Of a DNA stretch of 64,000 nt, positions 32,426 to 41,468 are shown one piece after another; position 1 is the stretch's first letter; every line of letters begins with the position of its first letter. Location of the stretch: positions 434,001 through 498,000 of the forward strand of contig AP024674.1 of assembly GCA_025998755.1 (NCBI GenBank), given 5' to 3'. The stretch comes from Armatimonadota bacterium. GTDB taxonomy: Bacteria; Armatimonadota; UBA5829; DSUL01. A program made the translations under genes and the position numbers. Under the pieces are notes generated by a model. The model saw nothing but the letters and a program-made list of their open reading frames with translations. It was not told the DNA's origin and made no database searches.

Positions 32426-33746
32426 GTGGGCGACCGCCCTCGCGGCTTTCCTGCTTGCAAAGTCGCTTCCGGCCTTTCCGGCCGAGGCACAGGCGCCTCC
32501 GGTGGTTGACGGTCCGCTCACCATCACCCGCGCCGTCGAGTTGGCCATGGAGCACAGCCCGGAGGTCAAACTGGCCGGGCAGCAGTTTGCGCGGGCTGCC
32601 GGCGCTCTGAGAAGCGCGCGAGGCGCGACGGGCCCCTCGCTCGGAATCTCGGGCACATACATCCGCTATGACAAGGTGGAGGAGGCCGAGATCGGACCGG
32701 GTCAGAAGATAAAGATCGGCCAGATCGATGCCCGCCGTGCCACCGCGACCCTGCGACAGCCGATAGACATCTCCGGCATTCTGGGAGCCGCCGTGGAGGC
32801 GGCGGATTACCAGAAGATCGCCGCCGAACTGGATCTCATCGCTGCACGTTACGATGTCGCCCTTGCCGTGCAGAGCGCTTATCTTGCCGTCCTTCGCGCG
32901 CGCGACGCGCGCGAGGTGAGCCGCGAGGAGGTCCAGAGCCTGAAGACCTATCTGGAACTGGCAAAGGCGCGGTATGAGGCCGGCACGGCGGCGCAGTTCG
33001 ATGTGCTCCGGGCGCAGACTCAGCTGGCTGCCGCGGAGCAGCGGCTGATCGGCGCGGAGAATGCCGTAAGACTGGCCGAGGTGGGGTTGGCGAGTGTGAT
33101 GGGCGTGACTCTGCCTCCATCCCTGGAGCTGCAGCCGCCGCCGGATGTGCGCGCGGAGGCGCCTGACCCGCAAGATGCCGTGGAAGCCGCGATCAAAGGC
33201 CGTCCGGAAGTGGCAAGCGCCGAGGCGGCGGTGCGGGCCGCAGAGCGCGGAGTGCGTATTGCGCGGGCCGGACTGCGGCCGAGTGTGCAGGTCGCGGCGA
33301 ACTACAACTACAACGGCAACACCACCATCTTCCAGCCGCGAACATTCACCGCGGATGCCGTGGTCTCGCTCAGCATCCCCATTTTCGACAACGGAGTAAC
33401 GCGGGGAAAAGTGGAGGAGGCTGAGGCCGGAGTCGAAGCCGCCCGAGCGAGCCGGGACAGGGTATTACTGAACGTCCGGCAGGAGGTGGAGCAGGCCATC
33501 TCATCGGTGGACAACGCCCGGAAAAGGCTGGAGGTGGCTGAGGCCACTTTGAAGGAAGCCTCCGAGGCGTTCCGGCTGGCCAAGGTACGCTACGAAAGCG
33601 GTGTGGGTCTGCTGGTAGAGACGACAGATGCCCAGGTGGCCTACACGGCCGCGCAGACCAACCTGGTGTCTGCGAAGTACGATCTTTATCTTGCAGAGGT
33701 TCAGCTCGCGCGTGCGCTGGGGCTGCCGCCCCTGGCGGAGGAGTAG
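32418..33746 (+). CDS. TolC-family outer-membrane channel protein
   Basis: Outer-membrane efflux channel, 442 residues. A signal peptide (MIRWATALAAFLLAKSLPAF to PAEA) precedes two structurally related repeats of helical hairpin plus strands, beginning TITRAVELAMEHSPEVKLA and DAVEAAIKGRPEVASAEAAV. The paired segments ARYEAGTAAQFDVLRAQTQL and VRYESGVGLLVETTDAQVAY are the typical repeat ends of TolC/OEP proteins. The ATG at 32418 has GGGGAGGAG; the earlier ATG in the open frame would spoil the signal. It is the exit duct for the pumps downstream. Confidence 0.9.
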   Translation: MIRWATALAAFLLAKSLPAFPAEAQAPPVVDGPLTITRAVELAMEHSPEVKLAGQQFARAAGALRSARGATGPSLGISGTYIRYDKVEEAEIGPGQKIKIGQIDARRATATLRQPIDISGILGAAVEAADYQKIAAELDLIAARYDVALAVQSAYLAVLRARDAREVSREEVQSLKTYLELAKARYEAGTAAQFDVLRAQTQLAAAEQRLIGAENAVRLAEVGLASVMGVTLPPSLELQPPPDVRAEAPDPQDAVEAAIKGRPEVASAEAAVRAAERGVRIARAGLRPSVQVAANYNYNGNTTIFQPRTFTADAVVSLSIPIFDNGVTRGKVEEAEAGVEAARASRDRVLLNVRQEVEQAISSVDNARKRLEVAEATLKEASEAFRLAKVRYESGVGLLVETTDAQVAYTAAQTNLVSAKYDLYLAEVQLARALGLPPLAEE

Positions 33747-33751
33747 CGCGC

Positions 33752-34675
33752 TTGGACTCTCTCTGCATCCGCACCAGAGGCCTCACCAAACGGTTCGGGG
33801 TCCGCACGGCCGTAGATGGGTTGGATCTGGAGGTGGGCCGGGGACAGACGTTCGGCTTCCTCGGTCCGAACGGTTCCGGCAAATCCACCACCATTCGGAT
33901 GCTGCTCGGGCTCATCGGGCCGACGTCTGGGGAGGCTTTCGTTCTGGGGCACAGCATCAGAACGGAGCGCCTTCAAGCTCTGGCGCGCGTGGGTGCGCTG
34001 GTGGAGACTCCTGCGTTCTATCAGTTCCTCACCGCCCGAGAGAATGTGCGTCTGTTCGGCAGGCTCTCTGCGCAGATCACCGAGGAGCAGATCGTATCAG
34101 CCCTGCGCGCCGTGGGTCTGGAAGGACGGATGGATGACCGGGTCCGCACGTTCTCCCACGGGATGAAGCAGAGGTTGGGGCTGGCGTGCGCCCTGGTTGC
34201 GAACCCGGACCTTGTCATTCTGGACGAGCCGACAAACGGGTTGGATCCAGAAGGTGTTAAGGAGGTTCGCGATCTCATCCGGTCGCTCGCGGAGAGCCGG
34301 GGGATGACTGTGTTCCTGTCCAGTCACCTGCTGCACGAGGTGGAGCAAGTATGCACGCACGTTGCGGTCATTTCCCGGGGCAGGCTTCAGGCGGCCGGGC
34401 CGGTGAGCGAACTGGTGCGTTCCCGGAGGCCGGGCGTCGAATTCGAGGTGGATCGCCCGGATGCCGCGCTGGAGGTGTTCCGGCGGCTGCTCCGCCCGGA
34501 TTCGCTCAGTGTGGAGGGACGCCGTGTCCGGGTTTCGGTGGATGAGTCCGAAATCCCGGGTTTGAACCGGGCTCTGGTGAACAGCGGGATCAATGTGAGC
34601 GCCATTGAGCGCAGACGCCAGACGCTGGAGGATTTCTATCTGGACGTGATGCACCGGGAGGGAGCCGTCCATTGA
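33752..34675 (+). CDS. ABC-2 type exporter ATP-binding protein
   Basis: Cytoplasmic ATPase of a drug/lipid-type exporter, 307 residues. Walker A is GPNGSGKSTT, the Q-loop FYQFLTARENVRLFG, signature FSHGMKQRLGLA, Walker B LVILDEPTNGLDPEGV and H-loop VFLSSHLLHEVEQVC. A C-terminal domain of about 90 residues is typical of CcmA/NatA-like exporters. It has a TTG start with GGAGGAG 8 bases upstream. The stop overlaps the TTG start of the permease, so they are co-translated. Confidence 0.9.
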   Translation: MDSLCIRTRGLTKRFGVRTAVDGLDLEVGRGQTFGFLGPNGSGKSTTIRMLLGLIGPTSGEAFVLGHSIRTERLQALARVGALVETPAFYQFLTARENVRLFGRLSAQITEEQIVSALRAVGLEGRMDDRVRTFSHGMKQRLGLACALVANPDLVILDEPTNGLDPEGVKEVRDLIRSLAESRGMTVFLSSHLLHEVEQVCTHVAVISRGRLQAAGPVSELVRSRRPGVEFEVDRPDAALEVFRRLLRPDSLSVEGRRVRVSVDESEIPGLNRALVNSGINVSAIERRRQTLEDFYLDVMHREGAVH

Positions 34676-35505
34676 GCTTCGCCGGGCTGGTGAGGATGGA
34701 GGCCTGGAAGATGATGCGCAGGGGGCGCAGCTACATCGGCCCTGCGGGTCTTCTTGCCATCGTCCTTCCCACTGCCATCGGTCTGCGCTATGGCCCGATG
34801 GGCTCCGAGGTGGAGCGTTATGTGGGCTCCAGCGTCACGATGATCGGCTCTCCGCTCAATGCCCTGTTCATCGCGCGGGTGGTGCTCCCGCCCACGGTCT
34901 TTCTGTTCCTGCCACTGTTCGTCAGCATTGTGGCCGGAGATCAGATCTCGGGCGAGGCGGCGGACGGAACGCTGCGCAGCCTCCTGTCCAGACCGCTCCA
35001 CCGTTTGGGGCTTCTCGGAGCAAAATATCTGGTCTCAGTTGTTTATGCTGTGGGGCTTGTTTTGTTTCTGGGGCTCAGCGCTTTCGCCGTTGGATACGCC
35101 TTCTTTGGGATAGGGGGGCTGGTGAGCTTCGGCGGAGGGATCGCTTACTTCGGCGTGGCAGAAGGTATGGAACGGCTGGCGCTGGGCTACGCGCTGGCGG
35201 GAGCGTATCAGATCTGCGTCTGCAGCGTGGCGTTTCTCCTGTCGGTGTTCATGAACAGTTCGCTCGCGCCGGTGGGAGTGACTTTCGCACTGATGCTGGT
35301 GCTGGGCGCGGTGGGGGAGATCCCTTATTTCGAGCGCCTGAAGCCCTTCTTCTTCACAACGTACGGAGATCTGTTTCTGCAGGCGTTCCGCGTGCCGCTG
35401 GATCCAGAGCGTTTGCTGCGCGGGGTTGCGGCGCTTGCGGCCTGGACCGGGGCGGCCTTCGGTCTCGCCGCTCTGGTGTTCTCGCGGAAGGACATTCTGA
35501 GTTGA
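34672..35505 (+). CDS. ABC-2 type exporter permease
   Basis: Membrane partner of the preceding ATPase, 277 residues, with six predicted helices. After an amphipathic start (VRMEAWKMMRRGRS) comes the family pattern SIVAGDQISGEAADGTLRSL and LSRPLHRLGLLGAKYL, found in NatB/YhaP-like permeases where the GE...GTLR motif joins helices 2 and 3. The start is TTG inside the ATPase stop. It is followed by a LolA-like gene with a 4-base overlap. Confidence 0.87.
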   Translation: MSFAGLVRMEAWKMMRRGRSYIGPAGLLAIVLPTAIGLRYGPMGSEVERYVGSSVTMIGSPLNALFIARVVLPPTVFLFLPLFVSIVAGDQISGEAADGTLRSLLSRPLHRLGLLGAKYLVSVVYAVGLVLFLGLSAFAVGYAFFGIGGLVSFGGGIAYFGVAEGMERLALGYALAGAYQICVCSVAFLLSVFMNSSLAPVGVTFALMLVLGAVGEIPYFERLKPFFFTTYGDLFLQAFRVPLDPERLLRGVAALAAWTGAAFGLAALVFSRKDILS

Positions 35506-36191
35506 ACAGGCACTTGGCTTTTCTCCTGGGTGCGCTCGTGACGGCGGTGGGCTCCGTGGCGGAGGCCCGGCAGGATTCGCTTATCCAGAGGATGCGCTCA
35601 CAGCTTTCGACGGTGCGCGACTATCGTTGTGACCTCCGGCTGGACGCGTCGCTGCCGGGGTTCTCTGTCACGAATATGCGTATGACTTTGTATTACAAGC
35701 GGCCCGGCAAGATTCATATTGCGGCGAAAGAGGGTTTCGCGCTGCTGCCCAATGAGGGGCTTTTCCTTGGAGATCCCGTGGACGAAGTGTTGCGACGCTT
35801 CGAACTTACCCCTCTGGGCGATGCGCGGTGGGACGGCGTTCTCTGCGCCAAATATGCCCTAAGGCCGCGCCAGGATTTCGGATCGCCGATGGGTTCGCTG
35901 CGCCTGTATGTGGACCGTGAGCGGGCGTTGCCCGTCGCTATCACCGGGAAGGGGCAGGAAGGAAGCGAACTTCAGACGGTCTTCGAGTACCGCAGGTTTC
36001 AGGGCGGCCACTGGTTGCCCGTCAAGACCGCATTGAGGGTCAGAGGGCTGAGCGCGCCCGGGAATCGTCCCGGGGAGAAGAGCCGCGCGGACGGTAACGC
36101 GACCCTGATATTCAGCAACCACGCCATCAATACGGGGCTGCCGGACTCCATCTTTCAGCGGCCGGCAGCATCCGCTGGCGGAAAACGATGA
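35502..36191 (+). CDS. LolA-like periplasmic protein (outer-membrane lipoprotein-sorting family)
   Basis: Exported protein of 229 residues with signal MNRHLAFLLGALVTAVGSV to AEA. The rest is an all-beta half-barrel-like pattern: VRDYRCDLRLDASL, MRMTLYYKRPGKIHIAA, DARWDGVLCAKYAL, SPMGSLRLYVDRERALPV. This is the LolA/LolB-like or MlaA-associated DUF4292-like architecture that carries lipids or lipoproteins through the periplasm. The placement between an ABC exporter and an RND pump suggests hydrophobic cargo. It has a TTG start coupled to the permease stop. The exact family is a pattern judgement. Confidence 0.7.
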   Translation: MNRHLAFLLGALVTAVGSVAEARQDSLIQRMRSQLSTVRDYRCDLRLDASLPGFSVTNMRMTLYYKRPGKIHIAAKEGFALLPNEGLFLGDPVDEVLRRFELTPLGDARWDGVLCAKYALRPRQDFGSPMGSLRLYVDRERALPVAITGKGQEGSELQTVFEYRRFQGGHWLPVKTALRVRGLSAPGNRPGEKSRADGNATLIFSNHAINTGLPDSIFQRPAASAGGKR

Positions 36192-37738
36192 GGATTCAGA
36201 GTATGAGTCGATCCCGATGTTTGCTTGTGCTGTCGGCGGGCGCCGCCGTTCTTGCGGTGGCGGCTGCCGGATGTGGCCGGAAGCCGGCTCCGGCTCCCCA
36301 GGTTAGTGGGGCCGCGGTGGAGGTTACGCGCGTGAGGCGCGGGGACCTGGAGGCTGTCGTCAACGTCACGGGTACCATCCGTGCACTGGAGGACGTGTCT
36401 TTGACCGTCAAGCTGGCGGGCCGCGTGGCGAGGGTTCCTTACAGGGAGGGTGACCGCGTGGCCAGAGGGGCCGTCGTCATTCAGCAGGAGCAGGCGGACC
36501 TACAAAACCAGGTCAAGAGCGCTGAAGCGGCGCTGGCGGCAGCGCGGGTGCGGTTGTCTCAGGCCCAGACTCAGCTCAGAGTCCAGGATGTCACCAGCGA
36601 TGCCGGGGTTCGGCAGGCGGAGCAGGCGGTGGCCATCGCCCGCGAGCAGCTGTCCATTGTGCGCACAGGGGCGCGACCGCAGGAGCGCAGGCAGGCGGAG
36701 GCTGCGGTGGAGTCTGCCAAGGCCTCCTTCGAGAACGCACGCCGCAATCTGGACCGCTCGAAGCTGCTTTTCGAACAGGGCGCCATTCCACGCGCCCAGC
36801 TGGATGCCGATGAGCGGATGTTCGAGGTGGCGCGAGCCTCCCTTCAATCCGCGGAGCAGGCTCTGTCCTTGGTGCGCGAGGGAGCACGTCAGGAGGAGAT
36901 CCGCGTGGCCGAAAACAGCCTGAAGGAGGCCGAGCAGCGGTTGCGTCAGGCGCGCTCGAATGCGGAGCTGACCGCCGTCCGCAAAGAAGATGTGCGGGCG
37001 GCACAGGCGGGGGTCCGGCAGGCCGAGGCGGCGCTGGAAATGGCCCGTCAGGCGCTTGCGGACAGCTCCGTCCGTTCGCCCATCGCCGGGCTGGTGGCCG
37101 AAAGGCACGTTGAACCGGGCCAGATGGTGGCCCCAACCCCTGGCGTGGCTCTCATCCGCGTCTATAACCCGGCGACGATTTACTGCGAGGCCGTCGTCTC
37201 GGAGACGGTGGTGGATCAGGTGGCAGTAGGCCAGCTGGCCCTCATCCGCAGCGATGCTGTCCCGGGACTGGAGTTCCGGGGCAGGGTGCAGGAAGTGTAT
37301 CCTGCGGCGGACACCAACAACCGTTCGTTCCGCGCCCGCATCTCGGTGGATGCGCCGGGAACCGAGTTGAAGCCCGGAATGTTCGCCAAGGTCCGGATCG
37401 TTACCGAGCGACGCGTCAATCAGACGCTTATCCCTGCAGACTGCGTCCTGAAGGAGCCTGGTGGAGAGTATGTCTTCGTCGTGGAGAAAGGCAAGGTGCG
37501 CAGGCCCGCACCGCCCGGCGAAGGGGCAAAACCTGCCCGCAACGGCGAGCCCGCGATGATCGAGGTGGTCGCGGACGTCGCCCGGAAGACGCGGATCCGC
37601 ACCGGGTTGCAGGGAGACTCAATGGTGGCGGTGATGAACGGACTGCGCGAAGGGATGCGCGTGGTTAGCTCCGGTCAGAACTACATTTCGGACGGACAGG
37701 AGATCCGCGTGGTGGACGAAAGGGTGGAGGCTCAGTAA
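36188..37738 (+). CDS. RND efflux periplasmic adaptor (membrane fusion) lipoprotein
   Basis: Adaptor linking the pump with the TolC-like channel, 516 residues. A lipobox (AAGC, after MSRSRCLLVLSAGAAVLAVA) implies lipid anchoring. Then come a lipoyl half (VTGTIRALEDVSLTVKLAG), a very long helical hairpin (about 95-300) with two repeated blocks (IVRTGARPQERRQAEAAV and LVREGARQEEIRVAENSL), the second lipoyl half (VRSPIAGLVAERHVEPG), a beta-barrel domain and a membrane-proximal domain with a Pro-rich insert (RRPAPPGEGAKPARNGEPA). The long hairpin is characteristic of adaptors that reach an OEP channel. The ATG overlaps the LolA-like stop by four bases. Confidence 0.9.
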   Translation: MRIQSMSRSRCLLVLSAGAAVLAVAAAGCGRKPAPAPQVSGAAVEVTRVRRGDLEAVVNVTGTIRALEDVSLTVKLAGRVARVPYREGDRVARGAVVIQQEQADLQNQVKSAEAALAAARVRLSQAQTQLRVQDVTSDAGVRQAEQAVAIAREQLSIVRTGARPQERRQAEAAVESAKASFENARRNLDRSKLLFEQGAIPRAQLDADERMFEVARASLQSAEQALSLVREGARQEEIRVAENSLKEAEQRLRQARSNAELTAVRKEDVRAAQAGVRQAEAALEMARQALADSSVRSPIAGLVAERHVEPGQMVAPTPGVALIRVYNPATIYCEAVVSETVVDQVAVGQLALIRSDAVPGLEFRGRVQEVYPAADTNNRSFRARISVDAPGTELKPGMFAKVRIVTERRVNQTLIPADCVLKEPGGEYVFVVEKGKVRRPAPPGEGAKPARNGEPAMIEVVADVARKTRIRTGLQGDSMVAVMNGLREGMRVVSSGQNYISDGQEIRVVDERVEAQ

Positions 37739-40700
37739 ATGTGGCTTACCCGTGCCGCGATTGATCGACCCACCCTGATCAGCATGGTGTTCGCCGCGCT
37801 GATCGTCGTGGGGTTGGTCTTCTTGATGCGCATGCCCGTCGAGCAACGTCCGAAGGTGGATTTTCCCTTCGTCACCGTTGTGACCATCTACCAGGGAGCC
37901 GGCCCGCAGGAGATCGAGACGCTCATCACCAAGCCCATCGAGGACGCTGTCAGCTCCATCTCGAACCTGAAGAATGTTGTCTCCAACTCCCAGGATGGGA
38001 TCTCCGTGGTCTCGCTGGAGTTCGAGCTGGGCACCGACCTTCCCACAGCCGCAGCCGATGTGCGCGAAAAGGTTGACGCCATCCGCAACTCTCTGCCCCA
38101 GGATGCCGAAGTCCCCACCATCACGAAGGCGGATATCTCGGCCATCCCGGTCATGACGATTGGCATGAAGGGCCCCCTGCCGGCCCGCGAGCTGCGACGC
38201 CTGGCCGATGACGTCGTGAAGGACCGGCTGGCGCGCGTGAAGGGCACGGCCTCCGTGGCCGTCAGCGGCGGCGACCTGCGCGAAATTCAGGTGCTGGTGG
38301 ACAAGAGCCGGCTGGCCGCTTATAACCTTTCCATCGCCGAAGTGGCGGCGGCCATCCGAAGCGAAAACCTGAACGTTCCCGGCGGCAGTATCAAGCAGGG
38401 ACGCCGCGATTTCGCCGTCCGCGTCATAGGAGAGTTCCAGACCGCAGAGGAGATCGCCCGGATGCGGTTGCATATCCCGGACCGTCAGACCGGTGGGCCG
38501 GGGTGGAACATCCCGCTTTCGGATCTGGCCCGTGTGGTGGATACCAGCGAGGATCCCGACGTGATCTCCCGCCTGAATGGCGAGCCCACCGTGGTGCTGG
38601 CCATCCAGAAGCAGACGGATGCCAACACGGTGGACGTGGCTCAAGGCGCCCGCAGGGAGCTGGAGAATCTGAAGCGCCTGCTTCCGCCCGGTGTCGAGTT
38701 CATCATAGCCACGGACGAGAGCAAGTTCGTCCTGGAGCAGCAGCACGACACATACAAGGAGCTCATCCTGGCGATCGTGCTGGTGATCGTGGTGATTTTT
38801 CTTTTCCTGCACAGCGCGCGCGCCACGTTCATCGTTTCCGTTGCCATTCCGACATCGCTCATCGCAACGTTCATCCCGATGTCCATCTTTGGGTTCAGTC
38901 TCAACTTCATGACCATGCTGGCGCTTTCGCTGGCGGTGGGCATCCTGGTGGACGACTCCATCGTGGTTCTGGAGAACATAGACCGGCACCTGAAGGAGGG
39001 AGAGCCTCCGCGTGAGGCGGCCCTGAACGGCCGGGCGGAGATCGGTCTGGCGGCGGTCACCATTACCCTGGTGGATGTGGTGGTCTTCATTCCGATCGCC
39101 TTCATGGGCGGCATCGTGGGTCAGTTCTTCAAGTCGTTTGGAATCACTGTGGCATCAGCCACCTTGCTCTCTCTGTTCGTAGGGTTCTCGCTGACCCCGA
39201 TGATGGCGTCCCGCTTCTATAAGCGCGAGACCCGCCAGCACCGTGGGCAGCACGCGGACACGGCCTGGAACCGGTTCTGGGACACGCGCTTCGCCCATAT
39301 CGACAAGGGACTGGACTGGCTGGATGCGAAATACCGGAATCTCCTGGCATGGTCGCTCGACAACCGGTTTCTGACGTGGGTCATCGGCACAGTCACCCTG
39401 ACGACGATTCTCATAACCTTTGCGCCACCGGTGGTCACGTCTGCGGGCTTGAAGGCCCGCCTGGTCAACCTGGTGCTGTTCGTCGGGGTGCTGGGCGGGC
39501 TTGGCGTTGTTTTCTCCCGCGATCGGAAGGTGGCGGTGGGGTTTGTGGCGGCCGCTGCCGCGTGCACGTTGCTGGTTCGCCTGCCCCTGAAAGGTGAGTT
39601 CATTCCGGAGCTCGACCGAGGGCGCATTGCGATCACGGTGGAGACTCCGGCCGGCAGCAGCCTGAACTACACGCTGAGCGTGGTGCAGCGCATAGAGCGC
39701 ATATTGAGGGACTTCCCGGAGGTGGAGTATGAGCTCTCCACCGTCGGTTCTGGCAGCGCGGGGCTGTTCGCCGGCGGCGACACCGGCCCGCAGTATGCAC
39801 GAGTCTCGGTACAGTTGGTGGATCGGGGTCGCCGCGACCGTTATGCTGTCGTGGAGGAAAATGGCCGGAAGGTGCGCCGGATGGTGGAGCGCAAGCGCGG
39901 CATCGAAGAGATCATCGCGGCGCTCCGCCAGCGGGTGGCCCGAGATGTGCCCGGGGCGGACATCAAAGTCTACAACGCAGAAAGCCAGCAGGTGGGTACC
40001 GCGCCCATCGAGATGGAGATCCAGGGAACGGATTTGAACGAGATGAACCGCGTCGCGGAGCGGATCGCAGCCGCGATGCGCAAGGTTCCAGGTACGCGCG
40101 ATATTACCATCAGCTCCAAGGTGGGGCGGCCGGAGCTGCAGGTGGTGGTGGATCGCGAACGCGCCATGGATGCCGGGATCTCCACGGCCCAGGTAGCCCA
40201 GGCTCTCAGAGCGTCCATCGAGGGGGATACCTCCAGCAAGTTCCGGGTGGAGGGGACGGAATATAACATTCGCGTGCAACTCGAACAGTCAGACCGCGCC
40301 ACGGCCGATTCCGTCCGCCGATTGGTTGTCGGCCAGCGGGGGGGCGCCCCAGTCTTTCTGGAGGATGTCGCCACGGTTCAGCTCGCTGCGGCGCCAACCA
40401 AGATAGACCGCCGCAACAAGCAGCGCCTGGTCAAGGTGAGCTGTTACCTGGAACAGGGATACGACCTCAGCAGCGTGCAGTTTGCCGTGAACCGCGCCGT
40501 CGCCGGTGTGGATTTGGGAACCACGACCCTGGAAGTCGGCGGCACTTCGCGGGTTCAGGGAGAAAGTTTCGGGTTCATCTTCCAGGCGCTGTTCCTTGCG
40601 ATCATCCTCGTTTACATGCTGATGGCCGGCCTGTTTGAGTCCCTTTTCAACCCGCTGGTCATCATGCTCAGCCTGCCCCAGGCAATGGTGGGTGCGCTGC

Positions 40701-41110
40701 TTCTTCTGGTGGCCAGAGGCCAGTCCATTTCCATCATTTCCCTCATCGGCGTCATTATGCTGATGGGAATCGTGACCAAGAACGCCATCCTGCTGATTGA
40801 CTACACGAACACGCTCCGCAAACGTGGACTCTCGCGGCGGGAGGCCATTCTGCAGGCCGGTCCCACCCGGCTGCGGCCCATCCTGATGACCACGGTCTCG
40901 CTTCTGGCCGCGCTGCTGCCCACGATGCTGGCTCTCTCGAAGGGATCCGAGCAGCGCTCGCCGCTGGCTACCGCTGTTATCGGCGGACTGCTGGTCTCCA
41001 CGCTTCTGACTCTGCTGGTTATTCCGGCAACGTATACTCTGATGGAGGATCTGCGGAACAGCCTGGCCCGGGGCCTGAAGCGCATCCTGCGGATCCAGGA
41101 GGGCGCATAA
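37739..41110 (+). CDS. RND-family efflux permease with apparent extra membrane helices
   Basis: Proton-driven trimeric efflux pump of the AcrB/HAE1 type, 1123 residues. The proton relay Asp pair is in GILVDDSIVVLENIDRH (helix 4), and the lysine in GIVTKNAILLIDYTN (helix 10). Porter domain motifs such as SISNLKNVVSNSQDGISVV are seen. It is about 70-80 residues longer than AcrB (1049). The excess sits between the first half and the second periplasmic domain: three hydrophobic segments (TWVIGTVTLTTILITF, VNLVLFVGVLGGLGVVF, AVGFVAAAAACTLLVRLPL, about residues 540-620) replace the single helix 7. Two extra helices keep the topology. The start directly abuts the adaptor stop. Confidence 0.93.
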   Translation: MWLTRAAIDRPTLISMVFAALIVVGLVFLMRMPVEQRPKVDFPFVTVVTIYQGAGPQEIETLITKPIEDAVSSISNLKNVVSNSQDGISVVSLEFELGTDLPTAAADVREKVDAIRNSLPQDAEVPTITKADISAIPVMTIGMKGPLPARELRRLADDVVKDRLARVKGTASVAVSGGDLREIQVLVDKSRLAAYNLSIAEVAAAIRSENLNVPGGSIKQGRRDFAVRVIGEFQTAEEIARMRLHIPDRQTGGPGWNIPLSDLARVVDTSEDPDVISRLNGEPTVVLAIQKQTDANTVDVAQGARRELENLKRLLPPGVEFIIATDESKFVLEQQHDTYKELILAIVLVIVVIFLFLHSARATFIVSVAIPTSLIATFIPMSIFGFSLNFMTMLALSLAVGILVDDSIVVLENIDRHLKEGEPPREAALNGRAEIGLAAVTITLVDVVVFIPIAFMGGIVGQFFKSFGITVASATLLSLFVGFSLTPMMASRFYKRETRQHRGQHADTAWNRFWDTRFAHIDKGLDWLDAKYRNLLAWSLDNRFLTWVIGTVTLTTILITFAPPVVTSAGLKARLVNLVLFVGVLGGLGVVFSRDRKVAVGFVAAAAACTLLVRLPLKGEFIPELDRGRIAITVETPAGSSLNYTLSVVQRIERILRDFPEVEYELSTVGSGSAGLFAGGDTGPQYARVSVQLVDRGRRDRYAVVEENGRKVRRMVERKRGIEEIIAALRQRVARDVPGADIKVYNAESQQVGTAPIEMEIQGTDLNEMNRVAERIAAAMRKVPGTRDITISSKVGRPELQVVVDRERAMDAGISTAQVAQALRASIEGDTSSKFRVEGTEYNIRVQLEQSDRATADSVRRLVVGQRGGAPVFLEDVATVQLAAAPTKIDRRNKQRLVKVSCYLEQGYDLSSVQFAVNRAVAGVDLGTTTLEVGGTSRVQGESFGFIFQALFLAIILVYMLMAGLFESLFNPLVIMLSLPQAMVGALLLLVARGQSISIISLIGVIMLMGIVTKNAILLIDYTNTLRKRGLSRREAILQAGPTRLRPILMTTVSLLAALLPTMLALSKGSEQRSPLATAVIGGLLVSTLLTLLVIPATYTLMEDLRNSLARGLKRILRIQEGA

Positions 41111-41113
41111 GCG

Positions 41114-41404
41114 GTGAAACTGGCGATCATAATCTACGACACGGGAGCCGAGCCGATGGTGGAGGCGGGTCTGGAGAAGATCGGTGCTACCGGATGGACT
41201 CGCATTACCGACGTGGTGGGCAAGGGGCGGACCGGGCTGCGGATGGGCGATCCCATCTTCCCGGGAAACAACAACATCATGCTGTGCGTCATCGAGGATC
41301 ATCAGGTGGAGCCGCTCCGCCGGGAGATGTCCACTGTCCCTGAAGAGTTCATAAAGCAGCTGGCGTTCCGTGTGTTCATCACCGATGTGGAGATCCTAAT
41401 TTGA
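41114..41404 (+). CDS. PII-like signalling protein, probably PII-NG type
   Basis: A 96-residue protein with the ferredoxin-like pattern of PII/CutA proteins: MKLAIIIYDTGAEPMVEAGL, then the T-loop region GKGRTGLRMGDPIFPGNNN, and a last strand VFITDVEILI. It lacks the uridylylated Tyr and usual GlnB motifs. The GTG start is 3 bases after the RND pump stop, so it is the last gene of the export operon. The PII-NG subgroup is known to lie beside RND (heavy-metal type) efflux genes; this context fits it. It may sense a nucleotide or the pump's substrate (inference). Confidence 0.75.
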   Translation: MKLAIIIYDTGAEPMVEAGLEKIGATGWTRITDVVGKGRTGLRMGDPIFPGNNNIMLCVIEDHQVEPLRREMSTVPEEFIKQLAFRVFITDVEILI

Positions 41405-41434
41405 ACAGGGGTCGGTGATGGCTGGAAGCCGGTC

Positions 41435-41464
41435 TTGAACCACGAACTGCCTCTCTGGTAGAAT
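41435..41464 (+). promoter_or_regulatory. Sigma70-type promoter before the GlmL-like gene
   Basis: TTGAAC (41435-41440), an 18-base spacer and TAGAAT (41459-41464): five of six and five of six matches. The predicted start near 41471 falls at the left edge of the 32-base palindrome. Confidence 0.6.
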
Positions 41465-41468
41465 GTCG

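Noticed and set aside
37619-38989. Long minus-strand ORF across the RND pump start
   Set aside because: Composition (many His, Asp and Gln) is typical of an antisense shadow of a GC-rich gene.
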